Positions 1 to 7,011 are shown, numbered from the stretch's first letter. The stretch: DNA of 8,417 nt from JASBZA01 sp964345295 (GCA_964345295.1 CAYFQG010000040.1:1-8417); one strand, 5' to 3'. Made by a program: numbers and translations. The notes: generated from the letters alone by a model not told the origin.

Positions 1-11
1 TTAAACTCCAT
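1..11 (-). CDS. Start of an unidentified gene cut off at the left edge
   Basis: Only the first three complete codons (ATG GAG TTT, then AA) are visible on the minus strand, so no function can be given. The support is contextual: an AAAAGGAGT ribosome binding site (20-28) lies 9 nt before this ATG, and a promoter-like pair lies just upstream (40-67). A second ATG at 16-18 would sit only 2 nt after the Shine-Dalgarno core and reads into a stop after five codons (MKHGV), so it is the poorer start. The gene would follow the tRNA in the same direction but is separated from it by a terminator. Confidence 0.4.
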
Positions 12-19
12 GCTTCATT

Positions 20-67
20 ACTCCTTTTCTGTTGGATCGTTTATATGTTAAATCTCAACTATGTAAT
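20..67 (-). promoter_or_regulatory. Candidate promoter and ribosome binding site of the left-edge gene
   Basis: Read on the minus strand, ATTACA (62-67) and TATAAA (40-45) are separated by 16 bp and match the sigma-A consensus at 4/6 and 5/6 positions. Transcription would begin near base 33, giving a short leader that contains AAAAGGAGT (20-28) and then the ATG at 9-11. The call rests on consensus matching only. Confidence 0.4.
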
Positions 68-190
68 GATAACATTTATTGCAGGTAATTAACTACCAAC
101 AAAAACGATTCACCTGCCCTGTTGATCTGATCGTTGTGCTTCAAACATACGTAGCATAGAAGCTAACCATAAATATAAGTGGGAATAAAA

Positions 191-217
191 TAAAAAAAGG
201 CCGCTGCAAAAGCGGCC
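191..217 (-). terminator. Intrinsic terminator of the tRNA-Gly gene
   Basis: A perfect 7-bp GC-rich stem, GGCCGCT (199-205) with AGCGGCC (211-217), encloses a 5-nt loop. On the minus strand it is followed by a run of seven T (192-198) and further T-rich sequence. It begins 7 nt beyond the encoded CCA of the tRNA, so it most likely ends that transcript and isolates the left-edge gene. Confidence 0.9.
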
Positions 218-223
218 ACAACA

Positions 224-299
224 TGGAGCGGGATACGAGGCTCGAACTCGCGACTTTCACCTTGGGAAGGTGACACTCTACCAACTGAGTTAATCCCGC
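224..299 (-). tRNA. tRNA-Gly (anticodon CCC)
   Basis: The reverse complement folds as a 76-nt cloverleaf. The acceptor stem is GCGGGAT/ATCCCGC, the D stem ACTC/GAGT with a GG-containing loop, and the anticodon stem TCACC/GGTGA with loop TTCCCAA. The variable loop is AAGTC, and the T arm is GCGAG-TTCGAGC-CTCGT with one G-T pair. Discriminator base T73 is followed by an encoded CCA (224-226). The anticodon CCC (264-266 on the complement) reads glycine codon GGG, and T73 together with the GCGGG acceptor fits bacterial glycine tRNAs. The overall body resembles the GCC isoacceptor more than the usual TCC one, which is my impression from memory. It stands alone, with its own promoter and terminator, rather than in a tRNA cluster. 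Confidence 0.95.
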
Positions 300-314
300 G
301 TGGCTGTAGGAGAA

Positions 315-343
315 ATATTAGCAAAATCGCCGCGAAAATGCAA
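315..343 (-). promoter_or_regulatory. Promoter of the tRNA-Gly gene (extended -10)
   Basis: On the minus strand TTGCAT (338-343) is followed after exactly 17 bp by TAATAT (315-320), and the -10 is preceded by TGC, an extended -10 element. Transcription would start near base 308, about 9 nt before the mature tRNA 5' end at 299. The -35 matches the consensus at 3/6 positions and the -10 at 4/6, so the spacing, the TGn element and the position carry most of the weight. Confidence 0.6.
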
Positions 344-364
344 TGTGAAATTGGGGTTGCTGCC

Positions 365-1918
365 CTAAATATGGCCCATTTTACTTGCGTATTGGCTTGG
401 CGACAGGCCGACATTTTTCTTGAAAACTCTGCTGAAATATTCTGCACTATCAAAACCGCAGCGCAAAGCGACCTCACTGATTTTAAGGTCCTTTTCGACA
501 AGCAGACTTTTGGCCAAATCGATTCTTGCTTGAGTCAGATAATCGACGAAGCCCTGCCCCACATGTTTAGAGAAGTACTGGCTAAAGTAATTGGGATTAA
601 AATGAAAAAGTTCAGCTACGTCGGTTAGATTCAAGTTTTGGTCCAGATTTTTCAGAATGTAGTCCTTAATTTGCTCAATTTCTTGTTTCTTCTGATCTTC
701 GGTTTCGAGTGTCTTCATAAAGCCTTCGTGGACATGCAAAAGCCAATTCATGGCATCCGTCACATCTTCTATGTCGTATACATCCTTGTAACTACGGTTA
801 GATTGCTCAAAGCATTGGGTTAACAACTCCTGTCCTTGGCGAAGGAACAACAAAATGATGTGAGCAATGTTTTGGCAAATATAGGAAGCTTCGTTAGGCG
901 GCAAAGTCTTACTTTCCAACCGGTTTAATATATCTTGCGTCTGGCTGGTGAGCCCCACTTTGTCCAGCTGAATCAAGCTCTGATAGTATCGGTAGCGCTC
1001 CGAATGATTTTGACAGAAAAAATCTTTATTGATATCTATCTTTTCTGCCCCTAATTGTGCACTCCTATAACTGATATAAAGGTCGAAAGGATTACTTACG
1101 TCTTGACCTTGGTGGATTTTGGCCTCTACATTTAGATAAATCTTGAGATTCTTTTTTAGGACCTCCAAAGCTTGGTCTAGTTGGGAAAAGCCTTCTTGTT
1201 CGTCTGAGAAAAAGACTAGGATGTGCCTATCTGAGTCCAGATTGAAGACGGTATGGTGAATGGTGTAATCTTCGAAATTTTCGTCTAATAAACTTAAAGC
1301 GTGACTAGAGATATCTTTGTCCAAGCCTTCAACACTATTGAAGCTTTTCAATTTCAAAAATACAACCCGATAGGTTTCATAAGATAGCTTAAGGTTCAGA
1401 TTATGAAGTGTGTTTTCGAAAGAGGTTTTATTGGCAAAAAGCGTTAGGAGAGAGCGTTGAAAGATGTTTTTCTGAGATGACGAGTCAACGCTTTCGACTA
1501 AACTTGGGCTGCCATCTAAAAGCTTGTGCCTATCTTCCAAAAGTGAAATGGCGTTTTCCAGGGTATGGGTTAGGGACTCTTCATTGATTTCAAACTTAAT
1601 CAGATAGTCTACGGCTTGAAGTTTTAAAGCATTTCTTACGTAGCCGAATTCATCGTAGTTGGTTAGGAAGATGAAAAGAGGAAACTCACCGAAGCGTTTT
1701 TTGCTTTCTTCGGCTAATTCCAAGCCGTCCATCAAGGGCATCTTGATGTCGGTCATAACGATATCCGGGTTTTCTTTTTCGATGACATCCAGTGCTTCAA
1801 CGCCGTTTCGTGCATTGGTCAAAAGCTCAATGTTCATCCGGTCCCAGTCCAGCAAAGACCGGATACCTATGGAGATAATGGGTTCGTCGTCGACTAAGAG
1901 TACTTTAATTTTTTTCAT
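365..1918 (-). CDS. YesN-like response regulator with C-terminal AraC-type DNA-binding domain
   Basis: This 517-aa cytoplasmic transcription regulator is the likely partner of the kinase encoded just upstream. Residues 1-120 form a receiver domain: acidic pocket D10/D11, phospho-acceptor D57 in the MTDIKMP motif, switch residue T86 in LTNYDEF, and conserved K108. K108 is followed by F rather than the usual P. Residues about 125-410 have no recognisable motif, as is usual for the long linker of YesN proteins. Residues about 414-510 form an AraC/XylS domain with two helix-turn-helix units (about 431-454 and 480-510, ending VFKKNVGLSPSQY). The ATG at 1916-1918 is chosen because GAGGA lies 5 nt upstream and the protein then starts directly at the receiver strand (MKKIKVLLVDDE); an upstream in-frame ATG at 1957 would add 13 non-conserved residues. 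The start overlaps the kinase stop by 14 nt. By family habit it should control the divergent sugar transporter operon, but the target is inferred. Confidence 0.93.
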   Translation of the reverse strand: MKKIKVLLVDDEPIISIGIRSLLDWDRMNIELLTNARNGVEALDVIEKENPDIVMTDIKMPLMDGLELAEESKKRFGEFPLFIFLTNYDEFGYVRNALKLQAVDYLIKFEINEESLTHTLENAISLLEDRHKLLDGSPSLVESVDSSSQKNIFQRSLLTLFANKTSFENTLHNLNLKLSYETYRVVFLKLKSFNSVEGLDKDISSHALSLLDENFEDYTIHHTVFNLDSDRHILVFFSDEQEGFSQLDQALEVLKKNLKIYLNVEAKIHQGQDVSNPFDLYISYRSAQLGAEKIDINKDFFCQNHSERYRYYQSLIQLDKVGLTSQTQDILNRLESKTLPPNEASYICQNIAHIILLFLRQGQELLTQCFEQSNRSYKDVYDIEDVTDAMNWLLHVHEGFMKTLETEDQKKQEIEQIKDYILKNLDQNLNLTDVAELFHFNPNYFSQYFSKHVGQGFVDYLTQARIDLAKSLLVEKDLKISEVALRCGFDSAEYFSRVFKKNVGLSPSQYASKMGHI

Positions 1919-3689
1919 CTTTATCCTCGTTCGTAACATAGGGCAGAAGGATCTCAATCTCGGTGTATTGGCCTTCTACACTCTTTACGTTCAAACCATA
2001 TTCTAAGCCATAATAGTTACGAATTCTGTTGTTGACGTTTTGTATACCGGAATGTTCGAGGTCTTGGTTATTGGGAATAGGACCTGGATGGTTGATTTTC
2101 TCGACCTGGTCTCGGGGCATTCCTATGCCGTTGTCGAAGAACGAGATTCGAACATTCTTATCCTGAATTTGAGCCTTTAGGCGAATCTCTCCTTTACCCT
2201 TGGGCTCGATACCGTGGAAGGCAGCATTTTCCATCAAAGGTTGCAAGATGAAACGTGGCACCATTGTTTCCAACAAGTTCGGGTCTTCAATTTCCTTTTT
2301 ATAGTCCAAGTTTCCTCCGTAACGGTACTGTAGTAGAGTGAAGTAATCATCCAAGAGCTCTAATTCTTCTCTAAGTGTGACTTCTTTGCGGGTATCTTTA
2401 GAAACTTTTCTCAGGAGTCTGGCCAAAGCGGTTGTTAAGTCCGATATGCCCGTTGCCTTTTGTAAACTGGCCATCCACTTGATGGTTCCCAGTGTGTTGT
2501 AAAGAAAGTGTGGGTTAATCTGACTTTGGAGCATGCGGTATTCGAGCTCTTTTTGTTCGCGTTGATTTGCTAGCCTTTGGTCCATGAGGTTTTGGACTTC
2601 ATGACTTAGGTGATTAATGCCTTTGCCAATACTGCCTATTTCAGTTCCGGATTCGATAGAAGGATCGGGGCTGAAGTCGCCTTGTGATATAAGCTTAAGC
2701 TTTTGCTGGATTTTGGCCACGGGTCGCGTTATCAGACGGTCCATGACCAAGCCTAACGCTAAACCCAAGATGCAGATAAGAAGGATTAAGGCCAGGATAA
2801 TATAAAACCAGTCGCTTATTTGAGGTTTAAAAGATTGTGATCCCAGGGAATGGATAAGGCTCATGTTGTCACGGATTTCAATGCTGCGGTAAGTTTGGCC
2901 GGAGCGGACCGGGTCCGTGAATTCTTCTAGCAGTAGGGTATTGTAATTTGCTGTAACCGGCTCAATTTTTTGCGGGTCAAAGAGTGTCCCTCGGGCATCA
3001 TGATTTAGTTTATAAAGTTTATCGTTTAAGAGGAGATAGAGATTTTCGTCGGCTTCCAATGTATAGCCCTTTAGTGCATTGGTGATGATAGCAGGGTCTA
3101 AGGCCAGATAAACCGTTCCTACAATCTGGTCACTCTGGTTCGGAGCATAGATTTGGCCGGTGATATTTAGGTCAATCTGATCTAAGCGGTCGTAGGGGTC
3201 TTGCGCGATATTAACAAATGAGGCTTCGGAAGAAACGGGAAAATGGTCTTCCAGGCGATCTTCATCTTTCAGATAATCGTGGTTACTGATGGTGCTTCTG
3301 ATGCCGACATGGACAACGTGGCGACTTTCGGTTGAGGTGATTAAGAGTCGGTTGATGTAGCGATAGGCTCTGTTATTACGCAGCTCTTCGTTTTGCACCC
3401 GATTGAAAAGTGTAACGGCTTTAGAGCCCGAATAGTCGTGCGACAGGAAATCGACTACACTCGGATAGTGACAGGACCAGGAGGCCAAAGACATAGATTC
3501 GATTAAATCCTGCTTGACAGTTTCTTTTACAAGTTGCAAGTTGAAATCGATGGACTGAGTTTTTACTTCTTTCTGATGTCGGCTGATTAATGAGTAGGAA
3601 GAGAGGGTCACTAGTATGGTTATGACTAGCGTAAATAGGATAACGATAAAACTCAGCTGTCCTTTCAGTGTTTGGAAAAACTTGTGCAT
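1905..3689 (-). CDS. YesM-like membrane sensor histidine kinase
   Basis: This 594-aa two-component sensor would autophosphorylate and pass phosphate to the regulator encoded next. A short cytoplasmic N-terminus leads into transmembrane helix 1 (about 13-35). An extracellular region follows (about 36-293) whose size and VYLALDPAIITNAL strand-helix segment fit the dCache-like sensors of this family. Helix 2 is at about 294-316, then a HAMP domain (about 317-370). The His_kinase (LytS/YesM class) core has the phospho-accepting H394 in INPHFLYNTL. The ATPase domain shows the N-box RFILQPLMENAAFHG (479-493), the G1 box DNGIGMP (519-525) and the G2-like HSGIQNVNNRI (546-556). The ATG at 3687-3689 is preceded by GGGGAGGT 3 nt away. 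It is the first gene of the two-gene minus operon, divergent from the sugar transporter. The ligand is unknown and may be sensed through the binding protein. Confidence 0.95.
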   Translation of the reverse strand: MHKFFQTLKGQLSFIVILFTLVITILVTLSSYSLISRHQKEVKTQSIDFNLQLVKETVKQDLIESMSLASWSCHYPSVVDFLSHDYSGSKAVTLFNRVQNEELRNNRAYRYINRLLITSTESRHVVHVGIRSTISNHDYLKDEDRLEDHFPVSSEASFVNIAQDPYDRLDQIDLNITGQIYAPNQSDQIVGTVYLALDPAIITNALKGYTLEADENLYLLLNDKLYKLNHDARGTLFDPQKIEPVTANYNTLLLEEFTDPVRSGQTYRSIEIRDNMSLIHSLGSQSFKPQISDWFYIILALILLICILGLALGLVMDRLITRPVAKIQQKLKLISQGDFSPDPSIESGTEIGSIGKGINHLSHEVQNLMDQRLANQREQKELEYRMLQSQINPHFLYNTLGTIKWMASLQKATGISDLTTALARLLRKVSKDTRKEVTLREELELLDDYFTLLQYRYGGNLDYKKEIEDPNLLETMVPRFILQPLMENAAFHGIEPKGKGEIRLKAQIQDKNVRISFFDNGIGMPRDQVEKINHPGPIPNNQDLEHSGIQNVNNRIRNYYGLEYGLNVKSVEGQYTEIEILLPYVTNEDKDEKN

Positions 3690-3838
3690 AAGACCTCCCC
3701 TATCTTCATTATTTCATGTCAGAGTTTACAACAAGTTGAGAAGAACTGAAAAAAATACAGAAGAAAATGTAAATTTTACAATAAAGAGACGTTAAAAGCT
3801 CCTAGAATGTAGTCAAAATTACCTAAAGGAGGGTGAAT
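3690..3838. promoter_or_regulatory. Divergent control region between the two-component operon and the sugar transporter operon
   Basis: This 149-bp AT-rich region holds the promoters of both operons. Visible elements include a perfect palindrome TGTAAA-T-TTTACA (3768-3780) and another TTTACA exactly 50 bp upstream (3725-3730). There are also two AGAAGAA copies 20 bp apart (3739-3745, 3759-3765), a spacing near two helical turns as AraC-type dimers often use. Toward the transporter the possible -10 boxes are TAGAAT (3803-3808) and TACAAT (3777-3782). Neither has a good -35 partner at 16-18 bp, which fits an activator-dependent promoter. With TAGAAT as the -10, all the repeats would lie upstream of or at the -35. 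No convincing promoter toward the kinase gene was found. Confidence 0.55.
3825..3832 (+). promoter_or_regulatory. Strong ribosome binding site of the binding-protein gene
   Basis: AAAGGAGG matches the anti-Shine-Dalgarno sequence over eight bases and lies 6 nt before the ATG at 3839. This decides the start against the in-frame GTG at 3833, which directly abuts the site. It is clearly stronger than the site of the following permease gene, in keeping with the excess of binding protein that such importers need. Confidence 0.85.
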
Positions 3839-5191
3839 ATGAAAAAAGGATTAGCGTTAGCAACGGCATTTTTGTTGGGACTCACAGCTGTTGCTTGTAA
3901 CAACGGCACTAGCGGCGGAACCAGCCAAAATTCTAGCGAGCCCGGCCAAAGCCAGTCAGAAGGACAAACCGAAAATGGAAGCCAGTCGGAAGCATCTTCC
4001 GGCGAAGAGACCACGATTAAGTGGGCCTTATGGGACTATGAGCAGACGGCTTACTATGACGCCATCATTGAAGGCTATAAAAAGGTTAACCCCAATGTGA
4101 CCATTGAAACAGTGGACTTGGGTTCATCGGACTATTCAAATATGCTCCAAACCCAAATGGCCGGCGGTTCCGATTTTGATGTTGTAGCTATCAAAGATAC
4201 TCCCGGATATACCAACTTGGTAGTCCAAGATTTATTAGAGCCTCTGGATGATTTCATTGCTCAAGAAGGTATTGATCTTAGCCTTTACGGTGGTACAACC
4301 GAACAGGTTACTATCGATGATAAGCTCTACCAATTACCTTTCAGAAGCGACTTCTGGATTGTCTACTATAATAAGGCCATTTTCGATGAAATGAATGTCC
4401 CTTATCCTACCAACGATATGACTTTGGAAGACTATGATGCTTTGGCCAGAAAATTGGTTCACGGTGAAGGTAACGACAAGATTTACGGTGCTCATTATCA
4501 TACTTGGAGAAGTGCGGTTCAGCTGTTCTCCATCTTAGACGGTAAGCACACGGTCTATGATTATCCTTACGATTGGATGAAGGATACATACGAGCTTATT
4601 TTAAAAGAGCAAGAAGATGGTGTGGTTATGGATTATCCGACCGCAGTTTCGACATCTGCCCACTACAGAGATCTTTTCTATAACGGAAGAATGGCCATGA
4701 TGAACATGGGTTCTTGGCAGATCGGTTCTCATATCATGGCTGTAAAAGACGGCGAAACCGATGTGAAAGATTGGGGTATTGTGAAATATCCTCATCCTGC
4801 AGGTGTAGAAGCAGGTACAACCTTAGGTACCATTACAGGATTATCCGTAAATAAAAAAGCACCTCATAAGGAAGCTGCTTTAGATTTTGTCAAGTGGGTT
4901 ACCGGTGAAGACGGTGCTAAAGAAATTGCTAAAACCGGTACGATTCCTGCTATTCATACGCCTGCCGTTATGGAAGCGATTGCCAACATGGAAGGTTTCC
5001 CACAGGATCAAAATAGTAAAGATGCTTTGAACACCACACAGATTTATCTGGAAATGCCTGTTAATCCTAAAGCGGGCGAAGTGGAAGTTGTACTCAACGA
5101 AGAACATACGGAAATTATGAATGGAACCAAGACTGTTGAACAAGGCTTAGCAGATATGAGTTCCAGAGTTGAGCAGATTTTGAAGAATTAG
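3839..5191 (+). CDS. Sugar ABC transporter substrate-binding lipoprotein (CUT1 family)
   Basis: This 450-aa extracellular lipoprotein would capture a sugar or oligosaccharide and deliver it to the two permeases encoded next. A lipoprotein signal peptide (1-19: MKK, hydrophobic core, then LTAVAC) puts the lipidated cysteine at position 20; the -3 residue is A rather than the usual L/V/I. Residues about 21-58 are a Gly/Ser/Gln/Glu-rich tether. The remainder is a family-1 solute-binding fold: KWALWDYEQ opening strand (61-69), a helix ending YKKVNPNVTIE (80-90), LPFRSDFWIVYYNKAIFDEM (166-185), GRMAMMNMGSWQIG (283-296) and GLSVNKKAPHKEAALDFVKW (334-353). Aromatic residues W65, W173, Y177, W223 and W293 are candidates for sugar stacking. 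The length is normal for the family. It is the first gene of the operon and is followed by a hairpin before the permeases. The substrate cannot be deduced from the sequence. Confidence 0.93.
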   Translation: MKKGLALATAFLLGLTAVACNNGTSGGTSQNSSEPGQSQSEGQTENGSQSEASSGEETTIKWALWDYEQTAYYDAIIEGYKKVNPNVTIETVDLGSSDYSNMLQTQMAGGSDFDVVAIKDTPGYTNLVVQDLLEPLDDFIAQEGIDLSLYGGTTEQVTIDDKLYQLPFRSDFWIVYYNKAIFDEMNVPYPTNDMTLEDYDALARKLVHGEGNDKIYGAHYHTWRSAVQLFSILDGKHTVYDYPYDWMKDTYELILKEQEDGVVMDYPTAVSTSAHYRDLFYNGRMAMMNMGSWQIGSHIMAVKDGETDVKDWGIVKYPHPAGVEAGTTLGTITGLSVNKKAPHKEAALDFVKWVTGEDGAKEIAKTGTIPAIHTPAVMEAIANMEGFPQDQNSKDALNTTQIYLEMPVNPKAGEVEVVLNEEHTEIMNGTKTVEQGLADMSSRVEQILKN

Positions 5192-5215
5192 TAGTGCTGA
5201 TTCTTACAAGCAAAA

Positions 5216-5245
5216 AGATGGGTCCCTTAGGACCCATCTCTTATT
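5216..5245 (+). terminator. Intra-operon hairpin between binding protein and permeases (partial terminator or mRNA stabiliser)
   Basis: A perfect 10-bp stem, AGATGGGTCC (5216-5225) with GGACCCATCT (5230-5239), closes a CTTA loop. It starts 24 nt after the binding-protein stop and is followed by CTTATTA, a poor U-tract, so termination is probably incomplete. It ends 19 nt before the next start codon. In comparable sugar operons such hairpins protect the upstream mRNA and lower permease expression relative to the binding protein. Confidence 0.75.
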
Positions 5246-5258
5246 AAAAGAGGGACAT

Positions 5259-6164
5259 ATGACAAGCAAACAAAGTAATTTGAAAAAGAAAAATGATTTA
5301 ATCGCTTATTCTTTTATTCTTCCTAACTTTCTGGGCTTTGCCTTTTTTACTTTGGTACCCATGGTGTTTTCTCTGATACTGGCTTTTGCTAATTGGAAGG
5401 GGACAGGAAGTATCGAATTCGTTTTTCTGGACAATTTTAAAAGGCTTTTTAACGATCGAGCATTCTTACGCTCCTTACGAAATACAGCTATTTACACACT
5501 TTTAGTTGTTCCTTTAACTTTGATTATATCTTTGGCACTAGCCATGATTTTAAATATGAAGATAAAGGGAAGAAACTTCTTCCGAACTATATCTTTTTTT
5601 CCTTATGTTGCATCTCTGGTAGCAGTAGCTACAGTTTGGCGTTTCGTTTTCAGCCCTTCAGTAGGTCCGGTCAATATGCTTTTGAGTAAGTTGACCGGTA
5701 AAGCAACCAATGCTTTGCCTTATTGGACGACACACTCGGCACCGGCCATGGTTTTAGTCATTCTGTTCAGTATTTGGAAGAATATGGGTTATTACATGGT
5801 AATCTTTTTGGCGGGACTTCAAAGTGTCAATGAAGAACTCTATGAGGTAGCCAGTCTGGACGGAGCAAACGCCTGGCAACGCTTTACCAATGTGACCTTA
5901 CCGCAGTTAGCTCCGACTACTTTCTTTGTCACGATTATGCTGACCATCAGTTCATTTAAAGTCTATGATATTTTCCTTAATCTTTTTGCCGGCGGAGACA
6001 ATCAGTTGTCCGATGCAACCAGAGTTTTGGTTTATCAGATTTATAACACGGCCTTTAGAAGTTTAGATTATGGTTATGCCAGCGCCATGTCTATGATTTT
6101 GTTTGTGATTGTTTTAGCTATTACTCTTTTACAATTCTATGGTGAAAGAAAGATGTCGGAGTAG
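5259..6164 (+). CDS. Sugar ABC transporter permease, MalF/UgpA-like
   Basis: This 301-aa inner-membrane subunit should form the translocation channel as a heterodimer with the next gene product. About six transmembrane helices are visible near residues 15-45, 77-100, 107-131, 161-188, 218-242 and 271-294. The cytoplasmic EAA loop that docks the ATPase is at about 192-219 (EELYEVASLDGANAWQRF, then TLPQLAP), with the conserved G202 of the DGA element. The N-terminal segment YSFILPNFLGFAFF is typical of the MalF/UgpA side of CUT1 importers. The length is usual for short MalF-like permeases, which lack the large periplasmic loop of enteric MalF. The start ATG at 5259 follows a modest AGAGGG site 4 nt away. 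It ends 10 nt before the second permease, so the two are surely cotranscribed. Confidence 0.93.
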   Translation: MTSKQSNLKKKNDLIAYSFILPNFLGFAFFTLVPMVFSLILAFANWKGTGSIEFVFLDNFKRLFNDRAFLRSLRNTAIYTLLVVPLTLIISLALAMILNMKIKGRNFFRTISFFPYVASLVAVATVWRFVFSPSVGPVNMLLSKLTGKATNALPYWTTHSAPAMVLVILFSIWKNMGYYMVIFLAGLQSVNEELYEVASLDGANAWQRFTNVTLPQLAPTTFFVTIMLTISSFKVYDIFLNLFAGGDNQLSDATRVLVYQIYNTAFRSLDYGYASAMSMILFVIVLAITLLQFYGERKMSE

Positions 6165-6174
6165 GAGGGGAAAT

Positions 6175-7011
6175 ATGAATCTTAATAAAAAAACAAAAAC
6201 AGGTTATAGAGTTCTCATATATTTTCTACTTCTTCTAGTGACGTTTATGACCATTTATCCTTTTGCCTGGATGATTTCATCTTCCCTAAAAGAAAACAAA
6301 GATGTCTTTAATTTTCCTATTGATTGGATACCGACAGCACCTAGATGGAAAAACTATGTAGAAATATGGCAAAAAATTCCGTTGGGCACCTTCATAAAGA
6401 ACACAGTAAAACTATCTGTTATTGTGACCTTCCTTCAGGTTTTGACCTCCAGTTTTGCGGCCTATGCATTTGCCAAGCTGGATTTTAGAGGGAGAAATGT
6501 CCTTTTTATGTGCTATATCTCGACCATCGCCATACCATGGCAAGCCTACATGGTGCCCCAATTTATAATGATGAGTAGTATGGGGTTGAATAATACGCAT
6601 TTGGCGATTATTTGTCTTCAAGCTTTCTCTGCCTTCGGTGTTTTTATGATGCGTCAGTTCTATATGAAAATTCCCGATGAACTTTGTGAAGCCGCCAGAA
6701 TTGACGGTTTATCGGAGTACGGTATTTGGCTCAAAATAATGGTACCGAACTCGATGCCGGCTATTACGACACTCATTATCTTTACCTTTGTGACAACCTG
6801 GAACGACTTCTTAGGACCTCAGATTTACCTTACTAACATGAAACTTAAGACCATTCAAATAGGTTTAAGAATGTTCTCAACCCAGTATACTTCTGACTAT
6901 GCACTCATTATGGCAGCGTCGGTAGCGACCTTGATTCCTGTGTTGATTGTCTTCTTATCCTTACAGAAATACTTTGTTCAAGGCATGATGTCTTCAGCGG
7001 TGAAAGGGTAG
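6175..7011 (+). CDS. Sugar ABC transporter permease, MalG/UgpE-like
   Basis: This 278-aa inner-membrane protein is the second channel subunit of the importer. The N-terminal helix (about 11-36, ending YPFAWMISSSLK) is typical of MalG-type subunits. Further hydrophobic segments lie near 76-100, 108-132, 141-162, 196-216 and 243-265. The EAA loop is at about 166-196 (IPDELCEAARIDGLSEYGIW, then MVPNSMPA). TWNDFLGP (208-215) and the C-terminal FVQGMMSSAVKG (267-278) are family hallmarks. The ATG at 6175 is chosen because GGAGGGG (6164-6170, overlapping the previous stop) lies 4 nt upstream; an upstream in-frame start at 6139 would overlap the first permease and add a charged, non-hydrophobic leader. 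No ATPase gene follows; a terminator closes the operon instead. Confidence 0.94.
   Translation: MNLNKKTKTGYRVLIYFLLLLVTFMTIYPFAWMISSSLKENKDVFNFPIDWIPTAPRWKNYVEIWQKIPLGTFIKNTVKLSVIVTFLQVLTSSFAAYAFAKLDFRGRNVLFMCYISTIAIPWQAYMVPQFIMMSSMGLNNTHLAIICLQAFSAFGVFMMRQFYMKIPDELCEAARIDGLSEYGIWLKIMVPNSMPAITTLIIFTFVTTWNDFLGPQIYLTNMKLKTIQIGLRMFSTQYTSDYALIMAASVATLIPVLIVFLSLQKYFVQGMMSSAVKG

Noticed and set aside
301..364. Possible terminator of the two-component operon
   Set aside because: The 65 nt between the regulator stop and the tRNA contain no stable stem followed by a T-run; the operon may read into the tRNA and stop at its terminator.
163..501. Minus-strand reading frame of 112 codons across the tRNA gene
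   Set aside because: It runs through the tRNA, its terminator and the 3' end of the regulator gene, with low-complexity translation and no family resemblance; it is a shadow frame.
338..628. Plus-strand reading frame opposite the regulator's 3' end
   Set aside because: It is antisense to the conserved AraC-type domain, lacks a good ribosome binding site and has no recognisable protein features.
1918..1957. Longer N-terminus for the response regulator (start at 1957)
   Set aside because: The extra 13 residues are not part of the receiver fold, and a better-placed ribosome binding site precedes the ATG at 1916-1918.
1659..2006. Plus-strand reading frame opposite the kinase-regulator junction
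   Set aside because: It lies antisense to the receiver domain and kinase C-terminus, and its composition reflects the complement of those coding sequences.
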